The notes: generated from the sequence alone by a model not told the origin. DNA of 64,000 nucleotides from Microbacterium oryzae (GCF_030406385.1 NZ_JAUEPM010000003.1:248001-312000), one strand, 5' to 3'. Positions 10,872 through 23,888 are shown, numbered from the stretch's first letter. A program made the numbers and translations.

Positions 10872-11015
10872 GCGTCGATTCTTCCCATCTCTCGGCGCCG
10901 TCGCGCGGCGCTGACCGGTGCCTCCGCCGCTGCCGCGAACGGAGGGTTCCCTCTCATCCTAGTGACGGATGGCCCGGTCGGGTCCTGCGGATGGCCGGAG
11001 CCGACGGGTGGGACG

Positions 11016-11990
11016 TCACTCCGCTCCGACGGGGACGGCCGCCTGCGTGCCGGGGATGCCATCTTGCTCGGCGCGCTTGTCGGCCATCGCCAGCAGGCGG
11101 CGGATGCGGCCCGCGACGGCGTCCTTCGTGAGGGGCGGCTCGGCGTGGTGCCCGAGCTCGTCGAGGCTCGCGTCGCGGTGCGCGAGGCGAAGCGCCCCGG
11201 CCTCGCGGAGATGCTCCGGCACGTCCTCGCCGAGGATCTCCAGGGCGCGCTCGACGCGCGCGCAGGCGGCGACGGCTGCCTGCGCCGAGCGGCGGAGGTT
11301 CGCGTCGTCGAAGTTCACGAGGCGGTTCACGCCGGCGCGCACCTCGCGGCGCTGGCGCATCTGGTCCCATTCGGCGGCGACGTTCACGGCGCCGATCGCC
11401 TGCAGCATGCCGCGGATGCCCTCGGCCTCGCGGATGACCACGCGCGGCACGCCGCGCACCTCACGGGCCTTCGCGGAGATGCCGATGCGGCCGGCGGCGC
11501 CGACGATGGCCATCCCCGCCTCACCCGTCGGGCAGGCGACCTCGAGCGACGCCGAGCGACCAGGCTCGGAGAGGCTCCCCGCGCCGAGGAAGGCTCCGCG
11601 CCAGATGGCGGCGAGATCCTCGCGAGTGCCGGTGGTGAGACGGTTCGGCAGCCCGCGGACGGGGCGGCGACGCTGGTCGAGCAGCCCGGTCTGGCGCGCG
11701 AGCGTCTCGCCGCCGTCCACGACGCGCACGGCGAAGTGCTCGCCGTCGCGGGAGCCGGAGCCCTGGATGTGGGCGATCTCGGGGCGCACGCCGTAGATCT
11801 CGGCGATGTCCCGCGCGACGCGGCGCGCGAGGTTGGGCGAGTCGACCTCGGCCTCGACCGCAACGCGTCCGGCGATGGAGTGCAGGCCGCCCGAGAACCG
11901 CAGCAGCGCCGTCGTCTCAGCGATCCGAACCGAAGGACGCGGGTCCCTGACGGTGATCAGCTCTGCCTTGACATCGGCGGTCAGTGACAC
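11016..11990 (-). CDS. whiA: DNA-binding protein WhiA (sporulation/cell-division regulator)
   Basis: 324-residue WhiA, which combines an N-terminal LAGLIDADG homing-endonuclease-like fold with a C-terminal helix-turn-helix. It regulates division genes in streptomycetes and is widely kept in non-sporulating Gram-positives. Recognisable features are the N-terminus [10 protein letters not shown], the GAFLGAGSL segment of the degenerate LAGLIDADG core, and a C-terminal [12 protein letters not shown] helix. The start is GTG at 11990; an upstream in-frame extension to 12233 has no family match. It is in the usual neighbourhood of rapZ and uvrC. Confidence 0.93.
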   Translation of the reverse strand: MSLTADVKAELITVRDPRPSVRIAETTALLRFSGGLHSIAGRVAVEAEVDSPNLARRVARDIAEIYGVRPEIAHIQGSGSRDGEHFAVRVVDGGETLARQTGLLDQRRRPVRGLPNRLTTGTREDLAAIWRGAFLGAGSLSEPGRSASLEVACPTGEAGMAIVGAAGRIGISAKAREVRGVPRVVIREAEGIRGMLQAIGAVNVAAEWDQMRQRREVRAGVNRLVNFDDANLRRSAQAAVAACARVERALEILGEDVPEHLREAGALRLAHRDASLDELGHHAEPPLTKDAVAGRIRRLLAMADKRAEQDGIPGTQAAVPVGAE

Positions 11991-12118
11991 GGATTTCCCC
12001 ACTCTCGAAGACGGCGATGCGCTCATTTTGGCGCAAGGGTCAAGCTTATCCGCCATACCCCTGGGACCACCGGGTGGGAACTCCCAGCCGGTGGCGTTAT
12101 GACCTCGCCGTGGTGGAG

Positions 12119-12988
12119 CTACTCCCGCCCGAGATCGCGATGGCGCACGCGCACGGCGACGCCGGGGACGTCCTTCAGCCGCTCCGCCAGGGCCAGCGCC
12201 ATGGCGACCGAGCGGTGCTTGCCGCCCGTGCATCCGACGGCCACGGTGGAGTGGTTCTTGTTCTCGCGCTGGTAGCCCTCGAGCACCGGCCGAAGCGCCT
12301 CGGCGTACGCGTCGAGGAACTCCCGTGCGCCCTCCCGCTCCATCACGTAGTCGCTCACCGGGCCATCCTGCCCGTTGAGGTCGCGCAGGTCATCGTTCCA
12401 GAACGGGTTCGGGAGGAACCGCATATCGGCGACGAGGTCGGCGTCGGGCGGGAGCCCGTACTTGAACCCGAAGCTCATCACCGTCACGCGGTGTCGCGGG
12501 GCGCCCTCCTCGCGCACGAGGTCGGTGACATGCGTCGCGAGCTGGTGGATGTTGTACGTCGAGGTGTCGATGATGATGTCGGCGTTCGTCCGCACGGGCG
12601 CGAGGATCTCCCGCTCACGGCGAATGCCGTCGAGGAGGGTGCCGTCGCCCTGCAGCGGGTGCGGCCGGCGGACGGCCTCGAAGCGGCGGACCAGCACGTC
12701 ATCCGACGCGTCGAGGAAGATCACCCGGAGGTTGTTGCGCTCGCGCAGCGCCTGCGTCGTGGCCGGGAAGTCCGCGAAGAGGTCGCGCCCCCGCACATCG
12801 ACCACGGCCGCGACGCGGGGCAGCTCGTCCCCCAGTCGGGCCGAGAGGTCGAGGAGCGGCCGCATCATCTGCGGCGGCAGGTTGTCGACGACGTACCAGT
12901 CGAGGTCCTCGAGCGCGTTGGCCACCGTCGAGCGACCAGCGCCGCTCATGCCGGTCACGATCAGAACCTCGCCCGCTGCCTCGTTCAT
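12119..12988 (-). CDS. rapZ: RNase adapter / nucleotide-binding protein RapZ
   Basis: 289-residue RapZ (YvcJ) P-loop protein. The Walker A motif is [19 protein letters not shown] follows, and the conserved [10 protein letters not shown] signature sits near the C-terminus. In E. coli it adapts RNase E to a small RNA; in Gram-positives it binds nucleotides and GlcN6P-type signals. The start at ATG 12988 is chosen because TAGGCT lies seven nt upstream (overlapping the uvrC stop) and because the P-loop then falls close to the N-terminus. It sits between uvrC and whiA. Confidence 0.92.
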   Translation of the reverse strand: MNEAAGEVLIVTGMSGAGRSTVANALEDLDWYVVDNLPPQMMRPLLDLSARLGDELPRVAAVVDVRGRDLFADFPATTQALRERNNLRVIFLDASDDVLVRRFEAVRRPHPLQGDGTLLDGIRREREILAPVRTNADIIIDTSTYNIHQLATHVTDLVREEGAPRHRVTVMSFGFKYGLPPDADLVADMRFLPNPFWNDDLRDLNGQDGPVSDYVMEREGAREFLDAYAEALRPVLEGYQRENKNHSTVAVGCTGGKHRSVAMALALAERLKDVPGVAVRVRHRDLGRE

Positions 12989-12998
12989 CGGGGCCAGC

Positions 12999-14951
12999 CT
13001 ACCGACCATCTGCGACCGGCGCGTCGACCGCGGGCTCGCGGGCGTCATCCCGATGCAGGTGCTCGTAGATCGTCGCGGCGAGCTTGGGGCCGATCCCCGG
13101 CAGCTCCTCGATCTGCTCGACAGTGCCCGCCCGCAGTGCGGTCACCGACCCGAAATGCCGCAGCAGGGCCCGGATGCGCGCTTCGCCGAGCCCGGGGATC
13201 TCGCTGAGGACGGACTGGATGTCACGGCGGCGCCGCTTGCGCTGATGCGTGATCGCGAACCGGTGCGCCTCGTCGCGCAGGCGCTGCACGAGGTACAGCG
13301 CCTCGGACGTGCGCGGCAGGATGACCGGGTAGTCCTCGCCGGGGAGCCACAGCTCCTCCAGCCGCTTCGCGATGCCGCACAGGGCGATCTCCTCGTGCCC
13401 GGACTCGCGCAGGGCGCGCGCCGCGGCGGCCACCTGCGGCTGCCCGCCGTCGACGACGAGCAGCTGGGGCGGGTACGCGAAGCGCCGCCGCTTGCTCGGC
13501 GCTGTCACGACGTCGTCCGCGTCGCTGGTGGCGAGCTCGGCGGCGTCAGGGGCCGCCTCCTCCGGTCGATCGAGGTGCGCCAGCCGACGGGTGAGCACCT
13601 GGTGCATCGAGTCGGTGTCGTCGGTCGTCTCCGCGATGGAGAACGAGCGGTACTGATCCTTGCGCGGCAGGCCGTCCTCGAACACGACCATGGAGCCCAC
13701 GACGTTGGTGCCCTGCAGGTGCGAGATGTCGTAGCACTCGATCCGCAGCGGCGCCTCGTCCATGCCGAGCGCCTCCTGCAGGTCCGCGAGCGCCTGGGAT
13801 CGCGCGGCGTAATCGCTCGTGCGCCGGGTCTTGTGCCGCAGGAGCGCCTGCGTGGCGTTCAGCGTGGCGTTGCGCATGAGCTCTGCGCGCTGCCCGCGCT
13901 GCGCGACGGCGACCTCGACGCGCTTCCCGCGCCGGCTCGCGAGCCACTGCTCGATCTCCTCGGCGTCGGGCGGCAGCGTCGGCACGAGCACCCGCCGCGG
14001 GACGTCGGCGGGCGCGGCGTCGCCGTAGACGCGCTGCAGGATCTGATCCACGAGCTCGGGGCCCGAGATGTCGAGCTCCTTGTCGATCGTGGTGGAGTGC
14101 ACTCCGCGCACGCGGCCGCCGCGGATGACGAAGTGGTGCACCGCGGCGGAGAGCTCATCCTCGGCGATGCCGAAGAGGTCGGCATCCGCGTCGTCGGGAA
14201 GGACCATCGCGCTCTTGTTGAGGACGGCGTCGATCGAGGCGAGCTTGTCGCGGTAGATCGCGGCCTGCTCGTAGTCCATCGCGGCCGCGGCTGCCTTCAT
14301 CCGCGCGGTGAGCTCGCGTGTGAAGCGCTCGTCGCCGCCGTTCATGAACGCCACGAAGTCGTCGACCATGGCGCGGTGCTCGGCGATCGTGACACGGTGC
14401 GAGCAGGGCCCGCCGCACTTGCCGATCTGCCCGGGGAAGCAGGGCCGCCCCGTCTGCATGGCGCGCTTGTACGACGCGTCGCTGCAGGTGCGGATGGGGA
14501 ACACCTTGATCATGAGGTCGATCGTGTCGCGCACCGCCCAGATCTTCGGGTACGGCCCGAAGTACTTCGCGCCGGGGATCCGGTGGTTGCGCGTGACCAT
14601 CACCCGCGGCGCCTCGTCCCCGAGGGTGACAGCGAGGAAGGGATACGACTTGTCGTCGCGGTACTTGACGTTGAACGGCGGATCGAACTCCTTGATCCAC
14701 TGGTACTCGAGCTGCAGCGAGTCGACGTCGGTCGGCACGACCGTCCACTCCACGGAGGCCGCCGTCGTGACCATCCGTCGGGTGCGCTCATGCAGCGTGT
14801 GCAGGGGCGCGAAGTAGTTCGAGAGCCGCTGACGCAGGTTCTTCGCCTTGCCGACGTAGAGCACGCGCCCGTTCGCGTCCCGGAAGCGGTACACACCCGG
14901 GTTCGTCGGGATCTCCCCCGGCTTCGGCTTGTAGGGCAGCTGATCGGCCAC
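12999..14951 (-). CDS. uvrC: Excinuclease ABC subunit C
   Basis: 650-residue UvrC, the dual-incision nuclease of nucleotide excision repair. The N-terminal GIY-YIG domain is seen as [20 protein letters not shown], a UvrB-binding UVR motif near [20 protein letters not shown], then the RNase H-like C-terminal nuclease domain with LLVVDGG and a terminal helix-hairpin-helix pair ([22 protein letters not shown]). It starts with GTG one nt after the uvrA stop, so uvrA and uvrC are co-transcribed. Confidence 0.96.
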   Translation of the reverse strand: MADQLPYKPKPGEIPTNPGVYRFRDANGRVLYVGKAKNLRQRLSNYFAPLHTLHERTRRMVTTAASVEWTVVPTDVDSLQLEYQWIKEFDPPFNVKYRDDKSYPFLAVTLGDEAPRVMVTRNHRIPGAKYFGPYPKIWAVRDTIDLMIKVFPIRTCSDASYKRAMQTGRPCFPGQIGKCGGPCSHRVTIAEHRAMVDDFVAFMNGGDERFTRELTARMKAAAAAMDYEQAAIYRDKLASIDAVLNKSAMVLPDDADADLFGIAEDELSAAVHHFVIRGGRVRGVHSTTIDKELDISGPELVDQILQRVYGDAAPADVPRRVLVPTLPPDAEEIEQWLASRRGKRVEVAVAQRGQRAELMRNATLNATQALLRHKTRRTSDYAARSQALADLQEALGMDEAPLRIECYDISHLQGTNVVGSMVVFEDGLPRKDQYRSFSIAETTDDTDSMHQVLTRRLAHLDRPEEAAPDAAELATSDADDVVTAPSKRRRFAYPPQLLVVDGGQPQVAAAARALRESGHEEIALCGIAKRLEELWLPGEDYPVILPRTSEALYLVQRLRDEAHRFAITHQRKRRRRDIQSVLSEIPGLGEARIRALLRHFGSVTALRAGTVEQIEELPGIGPKLAATIYEHLHRDDAREPAVDAPVADGR

Positions 14952-14952
14952 G

Positions 14953-17841
<2,889 letters not shown>

Positions 17842-17847
17842 CTCACA

Positions 17848-17853
17848 ATCCTA
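17848..17853 (-). promoter_or_regulatory. Leaderless -10 hexamer (TAGGAT) of uvrA
   Basis: On the minus strand TAGGAT is followed by exactly 6 nt and then the uvrA GTG. Transcription would start at or next to the start codon, giving a leaderless mRNA, as for several other genes here. Confidence 0.6.
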
Positions 17854-17870
17854 AGGACCGCCACGGACAC

Positions 17871-17886
17871 GCGGACCTTTGTTCGA
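17871..17886 (-). promoter_or_regulatory. lexA box: Candidate LexA (SOS) box upstream of uvrA
   Basis: On the minus strand the site reads TCGAAC-AAAG-GTCCGC. The first half is a perfect match to the actinobacterial LexA consensus TCGAAC-N4-GTTCGA and the second half matches 4 of 6. It overlaps the expected -35 position of the uvrA promoter, where repressor binding would block RNA polymerase. uvrA is a classic SOS gene in actinobacteria. Confidence 0.45.
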
Positions 17887-18166
17887 CGCTTCCCTCAGCC
17901 GACTCGAAGACGCGGCGCCCGGGCTCTCGTCGCCGTGTCTCACTCCCGGCGGCATACGCGCCGGGGAAACCGCGCCGAGTGAGACACGGACCGCCCCGCC
18001 GGCCGCCCGTGTCTCACTTCCGGCGGCATACGCGCCGGGGAAACCGCGCCGAGTGAGACACGGACCGCCCCGCCGGGACGGCCCTGGTTCGCCGTGCGTC
18101 CAGTGCGGCCACCCGCGCATCGACCACGTCGAGCGCGACGGCGAGCTGCGCTGCCCGGAGGAGTGA
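17879..18166 (+). pseudogene. Possible remnant of a small zinc-ribbon-like protein, interrupted by repeats
   Basis: An open frame of 95 codons whose last ~25 residues read CVQCGHPRIDHVERDGELRC, a CxxCGH...H...C pattern typical of small zinc-binding proteins. The preceding ~60 codons are simply the translation of two palindromic repeat copies. The natural start is not visible. I infer an old small gene whose 5' part was replaced or displaced by the repeats, or a chance open frame. A terminator follows 9 nt after its stop, which mildly favours a once-real gene. Confidence 0.25.
17935..18076. repeat. Two tandem copies of a 74-bp palindromic repeat
   Basis: Copies begin at 17935 and 18009 (period 74) and differ at only one base over the first ~68 positions. 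Each copy is bounded by the 10-bp inverted repeat GTGTCTCACT/AGTGAGACAC and has inner cggcg/cgccg complementarity, so each could form a cruciform or an RNA hairpin. The element sits in the 370-bp uvrA-uvrB gap. It looks like a REP- or MITE-like dispersed element, but no second locus is seen in this window. Confidence 0.85.
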
Positions 18167-18175
18167 GCGTCTCCC

Positions 18176-18205
18176 GGTCCGTGCCGAGCGTGGCCGGCAC
18201 GGACC
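18176..18205. terminator. Terminator-like hairpin after uvrB
   Basis: A perfect 11-bp stem (18176-18186 with 18195-18205) with an 8-nt loop begins 7 nt after the uvrB stop on the minus strand. It also lies just after the stop of the small plus-strand frame ending at 18166, so it could act in both directions. Confidence 0.75.
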
Positions 18206-18211
18206 GTTCGT

Positions 18212-20299
18212 TCAGGCGTGACCGGCCTTCTCCATCTGCCGCAGCGCGCGCTTGAGGTCCTGCACCTCGTCGCGAAGGCGTCCGGCGAGCTCGAACTTGA
18301 GCTCCTCCGCCGCCGCCAGCATCTGCTGCGTGAGGTCCGCGATGGTCTCCTCCAGCTGGTTGGCACCCTCGGCCGCGATGCCCTCGCGCTTGCGCACGGG
18401 AGTGGGAGCCTTGCCCTTGCCCTTGCCCGACTTCGTGCGCCCCGCGTCGCGCTTGGACAGCAGGTCGGCCGTGTCGGCCTCCTCGCGCGTGATCGCGTCG
18501 GTGATGTCGGCGATCTTCTTGCGCAGCGGCTGCGGGTCGATGCCGTTCTCGAGGTTGTACGCGATCTGGATCTCGCGGCGACGCTCGGTCTCGTCGATCG
18601 CCTTGCGCATCGAGTCGGTCATCGTGTCGGCGTACATGTGCACCTGACCCGAGACGTTGCGCGCTGCGCGGCCGATCGTCTGGATGAGCGAGGTGCCCGA
18701 GCGCAGGAACCCCTCCTTGTCGGCGTCGAGGATGGCCACCAGCGACACCTCGGGAAGGTCGAGTCCCTCGCGGAGCAGGTTGATGCCGACGAGCACGTCG
18801 TACACGCCCTGCCGCAGCTCGGTGAGCAGCTCGACGCGACGCAGGGTGTCGACGTCGGAGTGCAGATAGCGCACCCGCACGCCGTGCTCGCCGAGGAAGT
18901 CGGTCAGCTCCTCCGACATCTTCTTCGTGAGCGTCGTGACGAGCACGCGCTCGTCGCGCTCGACGCGCAGGCGGATCTCCTCGAGCAGGTCGTCGATCTG
19001 TCCCTTGGAGGGCTTGACGACGATCTCGGGGTCGACGAGCCCCGTGGGACGGATGATCTGCTCCACGACGCCGTCGGCGATGCCCATCTCGTACTTGCCC
19101 GGCGTCGCCGACAGGTAGACGGTCTGACCGATCCGCTCCTTGAACTCGTCCCAGCGCAGCGGGCGGTTGTCCATGGCGCTCGGCAGGCGGAAGCCGTGCT
19201 CCACCAGCGTGCGCTTGCGCGACGCATCGCCCTCGTACATCGCGCCGATCTGCGGGACGGTCACGTGCGACTCGTCGATGACGAGCAGGAAGTCGTCGGG
19301 GAAGAAGTCGAGCAGCGTGTGCGGCGGCTGCCCGGGCGCGCGCTGGTCGAGGTGCCGCGAGTAGTTCTCGATGCCGGAGCAGAAGCCCAGCTGCTCGAGC
19401 ATCTCGAGGTCGAACGTCGTGCGCATCTTCAGCCGCTGCGCCTCGAGCAGCTTCCCCTGCTTCTCGAACTCCTGCAGCCGCTCCGCCAGCTCCACCTCGA
19501 TCGTCTTGATGGCGCGCTGGATGGTGTCGGTGCCGGCCGCGTAGTGGGTGGCGGGGAAGATGGCGACCGCGTCCATCCGCTCGATCACGTCGCCGGTGAG
19601 GGGGTGCAGCTTGTAGAGCGCCTCGATCTCGTCGCCGAACAGCTCGATGCGGATGGCGAACTCCTCGTAGACGGGGATGATCTCGATCGTGTCGCCGCGG
19701 ACGCGGAAGTTGCCGCGCGAGAAGTCGACGTCGTTGCGGTTGTACTGCATCGCGACGAACTGCCGGATGATCGCGTCGCGGTCGTACCGCTCCCCCACCT
19801 GCAGCGCGATGAGCGCGCGCAGATACTCCTCGGGCGATCCCAGACCGTAGATGCAGGAGACCGTGCTGACGACGACCGCGTCGCGACGACTGAGCAGCGT
19901 GTTGGTCGTCGAGTGCCGCAGCCGCTCGACCTCGGCGTTGATGGACGAGTCCTTCTCGATGAAGGTGTCCGTCTGCGGCACGTACGCCTCGGGCTGGTAG
20001 TAGTCGTAGTACGAGACGAAGTACTCGACGGCGTTGTTCGGCATGAGGTCGCGGAACTCGTTCGCCAGCTGCGCGGCGAGCGTCTTGTTGTGCGCGAGCA
20101 CGAGCGTCGGCCGCTGCACCTGCTCGATGAGCCACGCGGTCGTCGCGGACTTGCCGGTGCCCGTGGCGCCCAGCAGCACGACGTCGGTCTCACCCGCGTT
20201 GATGCGCGCGGCGAGCTCGGCGATCGCCTTCGGCTGGTCACCGCTCGGCAGGTACTCGCTCACCACCTCGAAGGGCCGGACGCTGCGTGTGGTCTGCAT
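18212..20299 (-). CDS. uvrB: Excinuclease ABC subunit B
   Basis: 695-residue UvrB, the helicase-like damage-verification subunit of nucleotide excision repair. Walker A is [13 protein letters not shown], the beta-hairpin region carries [15 protein letters not shown], helicase motifs include [11 protein letters not shown] and TIGRAARN, and the C-terminal UVR motif that binds UvrC follows. The ATG lies exactly 6 nt after TAGGCT, so a leaderless transcript is likely. It is encoded near uvrA but from its own promoter. Confidence 0.97.
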   Translation of the reverse strand: MQTTRSVRPFEVVSEYLPSGDQPKAIAELAARINAGETDVVLLGATGTGKSATTAWLIEQVQRPTLVLAHNKTLAAQLANEFRDLMPNNAVEYFVSYYDYYQPEAYVPQTDTFIEKDSSINAEVERLRHSTTNTLLSRRDAVVVSTVSCIYGLGSPEEYLRALIALQVGERYDRDAIIRQFVAMQYNRNDVDFSRGNFRVRGDTIEIIPVYEEFAIRIELFGDEIEALYKLHPLTGDVIERMDAVAIFPATHYAAGTDTIQRAIKTIEVELAERLQEFEKQGKLLEAQRLKMRTTFDLEMLEQLGFCSGIENYSRHLDQRAPGQPPHTLLDFFPDDFLLVIDESHVTVPQIGAMYEGDASRKRTLVEHGFRLPSAMDNRPLRWDEFKERIGQTVYLSATPGKYEMGIADGVVEQIIRPTGLVDPEIVVKPSKGQIDDLLEEIRLRVERDERVLVTTLTKKMSEELTDFLGEHGVRVRYLHSDVDTLRRVELLTELRQGVYDVLVGINLLREGLDLPEVSLVAILDADKEGFLRSGTSLIQTIGRAARNVSGQVHMYADTMTDSMRKAIDETERRREIQIAYNLENGIDPQPLRKKIADITDAITREEADTADLLSKRDAGRTKSGKGKGKAPTPVRKREGIAAEGANQLEETIADLTQQMLAAAEELKFELAGRLRDEVQDLKRALRQMEKAGHA

Positions 20300-20305
20300 G
20301 CTTCC

Positions 20306-20311
20306 AGCCTA
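20306..20311 (-). promoter_or_regulatory. Leaderless -10 hexamer (TAGGCT) of uvrB
   Basis: TAGGCT on the minus strand, then 6 nt (GGAAGC), then the uvrB ATG. The hexamer overlaps the 3' end of pxpBC by a few bases, so uvrB initiates right at the end of the upstream gene. No LexA-like site was seen here. Confidence 0.55.
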
Positions 20312-21922
20312 GAAGGGGCCTCCGACATCGAGGGCGGTCGGGCGGAAGCGGACGCGCGCTCCGGGCGGCGTCTGCGCGGCGAGATCGAGGTCGGCCGTCA
20401 CCACGCACGCGATCACGGGGTATCCGCCCGTGACGGGACGGTCGCGCAGCAGGACGACCGGATGGCCGTGCGGCGGCACCTGCACGGCTCCCGCCACCGT
20501 CCCCTCGCTGGGCAGCTCCCCGGTCATCACGCGCTCGAGACCGCGCGCTCCCTCCAGCCGCACGCCGACGCGGTCCGATCGCTGCGTCACCGTCCACTCG
20601 TCCTCGAGGAAGCGGCGCCGGCCATCCCCCGCGAACCAGTCGGCGCGCGGCCCGAGGACGACCCGCAGCACGACCGTCTCCCCCGCCGCGGGCAGGCGCG
20701 GCGGCGACGCGGGGGATGGCACCGCCACGGCCTCGCGGACGGCCGCCGGCCCCCGCAGCGGCACGATGTCGCCCGCCCGCAGGGGCCGCGCGCCCCGCTC
20801 CCGTGACCCGAGACCGGCGAGCGTGTCGGTCGCGAGGCTGCCGAGCTCGGGGGTGAGGGCGATCCCGCCGCGGACCGCGATCACGGTGCGCAGCCCGCGC
20901 CGGGCCCAGTCGGCGACGAGCTCGTCGCCGTCGCCGGCCGCGACCGGAGTCTCCAGAGGCACCGCCTCGTTCGCGCCATCCGGGTGCACCAGGGTGGCGC
21001 CGACGTCGGCGCCCGCCAGCGCGATCACACCCGCGCCGCGGAAGCGCAGCGTCGCGCCGCCCGCCAGCAGCTCGAGCGCGGCCGCGTCGGGCGGGTTCCC
21101 CACCGCGTGCTGCGCGGCGCGATGGGCGCGCCGGTCCGCGGCGCCCGACTCGGCGACCCCGAGGTCGGCGCGGCCGGGGCGGCCGAGGTCCTGCACGAGC
21201 AGCTGCAGCCCCGGGTCGACGACCTCGATCGCAGGCGCCGTGCTCCGGTCCCCCGGCATGTCCACGCGGCGGGTCGCCGGCGCCGGCCGCGAGGGGGTGC
21301 GCGCCGGCTGCGACGCGCCGGCGACCGTGAACCTCACCAAGGCACCCGGCGCGAGGAGCGCGGGCGGGTCACGGTCTACGTTCCAGAGCTCCGCGTCGGT
21401 CCGGCCGACGAGCTGCCAGCCGCCGGGGCTCTCGCGCGGATAGACGCCCGAGTACGGGCCGGCGAGCGCGACGGCCCCGCGCGGCACCCGGACGCGCGGT
21501 GCGGACCGGCGCGGCACGTCGAACAGCGGGTCGTCGCAGACGAGGTAGCCGAAGCCCGGCGCGAATCCGGTGAACGCGACCCGCCAGTGCGCGCCGGTGT
21601 GCCGCCTCACGAGCTCCGCCGCGCTCACGCCGAGGTGCGCAGCCACCTCCCCGAGGTCTTCGCCGTCGTAGTGCACGGGGATCTCCACCTCGCGCCCCAC
21701 GACCGGCGCCGACGCGACGAGCGGCAGCGAGCGGATAGCCGTGGCCACGTCCGCACGGCGCCGCAGGTCGCACCTCACGAGGACCGTGCGCGCCGCCGGC
21801 ACGAGCTCCTCGACACCCGGCAGCTCCGCTGCGGCGAGCGCCGCGTGCAGCCGCTCGGCTTCGTCCAGGTCGGCGAGCTCGACGAGCAGCGCGCGGTCCC
21901 CGGCCGGCAGCACCCTCCTCAT
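20309..21922 (-). CDS. pxpB-pxpC: 5-oxoprolinase subunits B and C fused (PxpBC; biotin-dependent carboxyltransferase family)
   Basis: 537-residue protein joining two domains. Residues ~1-200 are the carboxyltransferase domain subfamily 1 (KipI/PxpB), with GFAPGFGYL and [14 protein letters not shown]. Residues ~235-537 are subfamily 2 (KipA/PxpC), with [17 protein letters not shown]. With PxpA this makes the prokaryotic ATP-dependent 5-oxoprolinase that converts 5-oxoproline to glutamate. B and C are separate genes in many bacteria. The ATG overlaps the pxpA stop (ATGA), supporting a stoichiometric complex. Allophanate-hydrolase relatives look similar, but the adjacent pxpA settles the role. 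Confidence 0.9.
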   Translation of the reverse strand: MRRVLPAGDRALLVELADLDEAERLHAALAAAELPGVEELVPAARTVLVRCDLRRRADVATAIRSLPLVASAPVVGREVEIPVHYDGEDLGEVAAHLGVSAAELVRRHTGAHWRVAFTGFAPGFGYLVCDDPLFDVPRRSAPRVRVPRGAVALAGPYSGVYPRESPGGWQLVGRTDAELWNVDRDPPALLAPGALVRFTVAGASQPARTPSRPAPATRRVDMPGDRSTAPAIEVVDPGLQLLVQDLGRPGRADLGVAESGAADRRAHRAAQHAVGNPPDAAALELLAGGATLRFRGAGVIALAGADVGATLVHPDGANEAVPLETPVAAGDGDELVADWARRGLRTVIAVRGGIALTPELGSLATDTLAGLGSRERGARPLRAGDIVPLRGPAAVREAVAVPSPASPPRLPAAGETVVLRVVLGPRADWFAGDGRRRFLEDEWTVTQRSDRVGVRLEGARGLERVMTGELPSEGTVAGAVQVPPHGHPVVLLRDRPVTGGYPVIACVVTADLDLAAQTPPGARVRFRPTALDVGGPF

Positions 21923-22674
21923 GGCGCGAACGGCGCGATCGGGATGCCCTCCGCCTCGAGCACCCGCCGGACGGCGGCGGCCATCGCCACCGCGCCGGGG
22001 CTGTCGCCGTGCACGCAGATCGAGTCCGCCCGCACACGCAGCACCGTCCCATCGGCCGCCGTCACCGCCCCGTCTCGAACGAGCCGGGCCATCCGCTGCG
22101 CCACCTCGTCGGCGTCGTGCAGCACGGCATCCGGCTCGCCGCGCGGCACCAGGGCACCCGAGGGGAGGTAGGCGCGGTCGGCGAACGCTTCGGTCGCCGT
22201 GCCGAGCCCCGCGCGGGCGGCCTCGTCGAGCAGCACGCTGCCCGCGAGTCCGAGGACGGGCAGCGTCGGGTCCACCGCGCGGATGGCCGCCACGATGGTC
22301 CGCGCGCGGGTCGCGTCGACGACTGCGTCGTTGTAGAGCGCGCCGTGCGGCTTGACGTATCGGACCCTCGTCCGCGCGGCTCCGGCCATTCGCGACAGGT
22401 CGGCGAGCTGCACCTCGAGATCGGCCTGCAGCGCGGCGGCGCTGACATCGAGCGAACGGCGGCCGAACCCCTCCCGGTCGCGATAGCCGGGGTGCGCGCC
22501 GACCGCGACGCCGCGGCACGCGGCCGCGGTGAGCGTCGCGCGGATGCCGCGCGGCGTTCCGGCGTGCGCTCCGCACGAGACGTTCGCGCTCGTGACGACG
22601 TCGAGCATCGCCTCGTCGTCGCTCACGACACGGCCCGGTGCGTTCTCGCCCAGGTCGGAGTTGAGATCGATCAC
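21919..22674 (-). CDS. pxpA: 5-oxoprolinase subunit A (LamB/YcsF family)
   Basis: 251-residue LamB/YcsF protein, subunit A of 5-oxoprolinase. Diagnostic motifs are IDLNSDLGE at the N-terminus, [22 protein letters not shown] and the C-terminal [11 protein letters not shown]. The start is GTG at 22674 in a GTGA overlap with the coaE stop, which puts IDLNSDLGE at the very N-terminus as in homologues; an ATG eight codons upstream is open but inside coaE. 5-oxoproline arises by spontaneous glutamine or glutamate cyclisation, so the enzyme salvages glutamate. Confidence 0.93.
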   Translation of the reverse strand: MIDLNSDLGENAPGRVVSDDEAMLDVVTSANVSCGAHAGTPRGIRATLTAAACRGVAVGAHPGYRDREGFGRRSLDVSAAALQADLEVQLADLSRMAGAARTRVRYVKPHGALYNDAVVDATRARTIVAAIRAVDPTLPVLGLAGSVLLDEAARAGLGTATEAFADRAYLPSGALVPRGEPDAVLHDADEVAQRMARLVRDGAVTAADGTVLRVRADSICVHGDSPGAVAMAAAVRRVLEAEGIPIAPFAP

Positions 22675-23273
22675 GGCCCGGCGGTGAGCGACCGCCACAG
22701 CTCATCGGCCTGCGCGCGCGTGTCGTCGAGCGTGCCGGAGGTGTCGATGACGACGTCGGCGAGCGCGAGGCGCTCGTCGTCGCCCGCCTGGTTCGCGATG
22801 CGCGCGGCCGCGTCGGTCTCCGTCATCCCGCGCTGCTCGACGAGCCGGCTGCGGCGGATGTCCGCGGACGCGTGGGCGACGACGACGCGATCCCACTCTC
22901 CCGCGCCGCGCGCCTCGGCGAGAAGCGGCACGTCGTACACGACGACCGTGCGCGGGTCGGCTTCAAGCGCGGCGCGGAAGCGGCGCTGCGACTCCTCCTT
23001 CACTGCCGGATGCACGATGGCGTTGAGCCGGGCGAGACGCTCGCGGTCGCCGAAGACGACGCCTCCCAGGGCCGCGCGGTCGAGTGCGCCGTCGGCGGTC
23101 AGGACTTCCGGCCCGAACTCCTCGGCGATCGCGGCGAGCACGGGCTGACCGGGCGCCTGCAGCTCGCGGACGAGCGCATCCGCATCGACGACGACGGCGC
23201 CGTGCTCGGCGAGCCGACGTGCGATGGTCGACTTGCCCGAGGCGATCCCCCCGGTGAGTGCGACGAGTGGCAT
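22671..23273 (-). CDS. coaE: Dephospho-CoA kinase
   Basis: 200-residue kinase for the last step of coenzyme A synthesis. The P-loop is [14 protein letters not shown] and [10 protein letters not shown] is the typical CoaE lid/base segment. Its own leaderless promoter signature TAGACT lies exactly 6 nt before the ATG. Its stop overlaps the pxpA start, so pxpA-pxpBC are probably transcribed and translated from the coaE message. In many actinobacteria coaE lies close to uvrB, which fits this location. Confidence 0.95.
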   Translation of the reverse strand: MPLVALTGGIASGKSTIARRLAEHGAVVVDADALVRELQAPGQPVLAAIAEEFGPEVLTADGALDRAALGGVVFGDRERLARLNAIVHPAVKEESQRRFRAALEADPRTVVVYDVPLLAEARGAGEWDRVVVAHASADIRRSRLVEQRGMTETDAAARIANQAGDDERLALADVVIDTSGTLDDTRAQADELWRSLTAGP

Positions 23274-23279
23274 GCGGTC

Positions 23280-23285
23280 AGTCTA
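23280..23285 (-). promoter_or_regulatory. Leaderless -10 hexamer (TAGACT) of coaE-pxpA-pxpBC
   Basis: TAGACT on the minus strand, 6 nt before the coaE ATG. It is identical in sequence and spacing to the ilvD promoter hexamer. It overlaps the last codons of hutD. Confidence 0.6.
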
Positions 23286-23879
23286 GAAGGGCGAGCGGAT
23301 GGCGGCGGCTCGGCTCTCCTGCGTCGGTCCGCCGGTTCGGCCGGTCACGCGGATGGCCGCGAGAACCGTCTCGGATGAGAGCGGTCTGCACGAGGCGGTG
23401 CCCCCGCCGTCGGCGGGGAGGATCACCGCCGGTGCGGAGACGGGACCGGAGCCATGCGCCGCCGATCCGGACAGCACGGCGACCGCCGATGCACCATCGA
23501 GCGGGGGCGTCGGTCCGACGACGGTCTCGACCCGCGCCGCCGAGCGCCACACCATCACGTTGAAGACGCGAACGGCCCGCCCCTCCGCTTCCGCGACGAC
23601 CCGGTTCTCGCCGCGGAACGAGATGGCGGTGTGCCGGGGCACACGGTGCACCTCGCCCTCGATATCGAGAACGAGACCCTCGTCGCTCAGCGGGATGAGC
23701 ACGCGATCGAGCCCCGGAAGCGCCGAGAACGGCGCCCGCCCCGCGATCTCCGCCACGCTCAGACGCCAGGCGGGGCGAGACACCAGCACGCGGGTGAGGC
23801 CGAGGCCGTTCGACCAGGCCTCCGGCGCCACGTCGCACAGCCGGACGATCGCGGGCCCCTCCCGGTGCTGGCGTCCCAT
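23283..23879 (-). CDS. hutD: HutD/Ves family protein
   Basis: 198-residue cupin-fold HutD family protein. The family signature W-x-N-G-x-G-x-T-R is present as WSNGLGLTRVLV near residue 22, followed by SVAEIAGRAPFSALPGLDR. HutD proteins accompany histidine-utilisation genes in pseudomonads and are thought to limit excess degradation of formiminoglutamate, but the biochemical role is unsettled. Here there is no hut operon. It follows glnK closely (9 bp gap), placing it in the nitrogen block. Confidence 0.82.
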   Translation of the reverse strand: MGRQHREGPAIVRLCDVAPEAWSNGLGLTRVLVSRPAWRLSVAEIAGRAPFSALPGLDRVLIPLSDEGLVLDIEGEVHRVPRHTAISFRGENRVVAEAEGRAVRVFNVMVWRSAARVETVVGPTPPLDGASAVAVLSGSAAHGSGPVSAPAVILPADGGGTASCRPLSSETVLAAIRVTGRTGGPTQESRAAAIRSPF

Positions 23880-23888
23880 CCCGCGGCC

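Noticed and set aside
17935..18076. Two repeats considered as a CRISPR fragment
   Set aside because: Only two copies with almost no spacer (period 74, unit ~70), strong internal palindrome, and no cas genes nearby.
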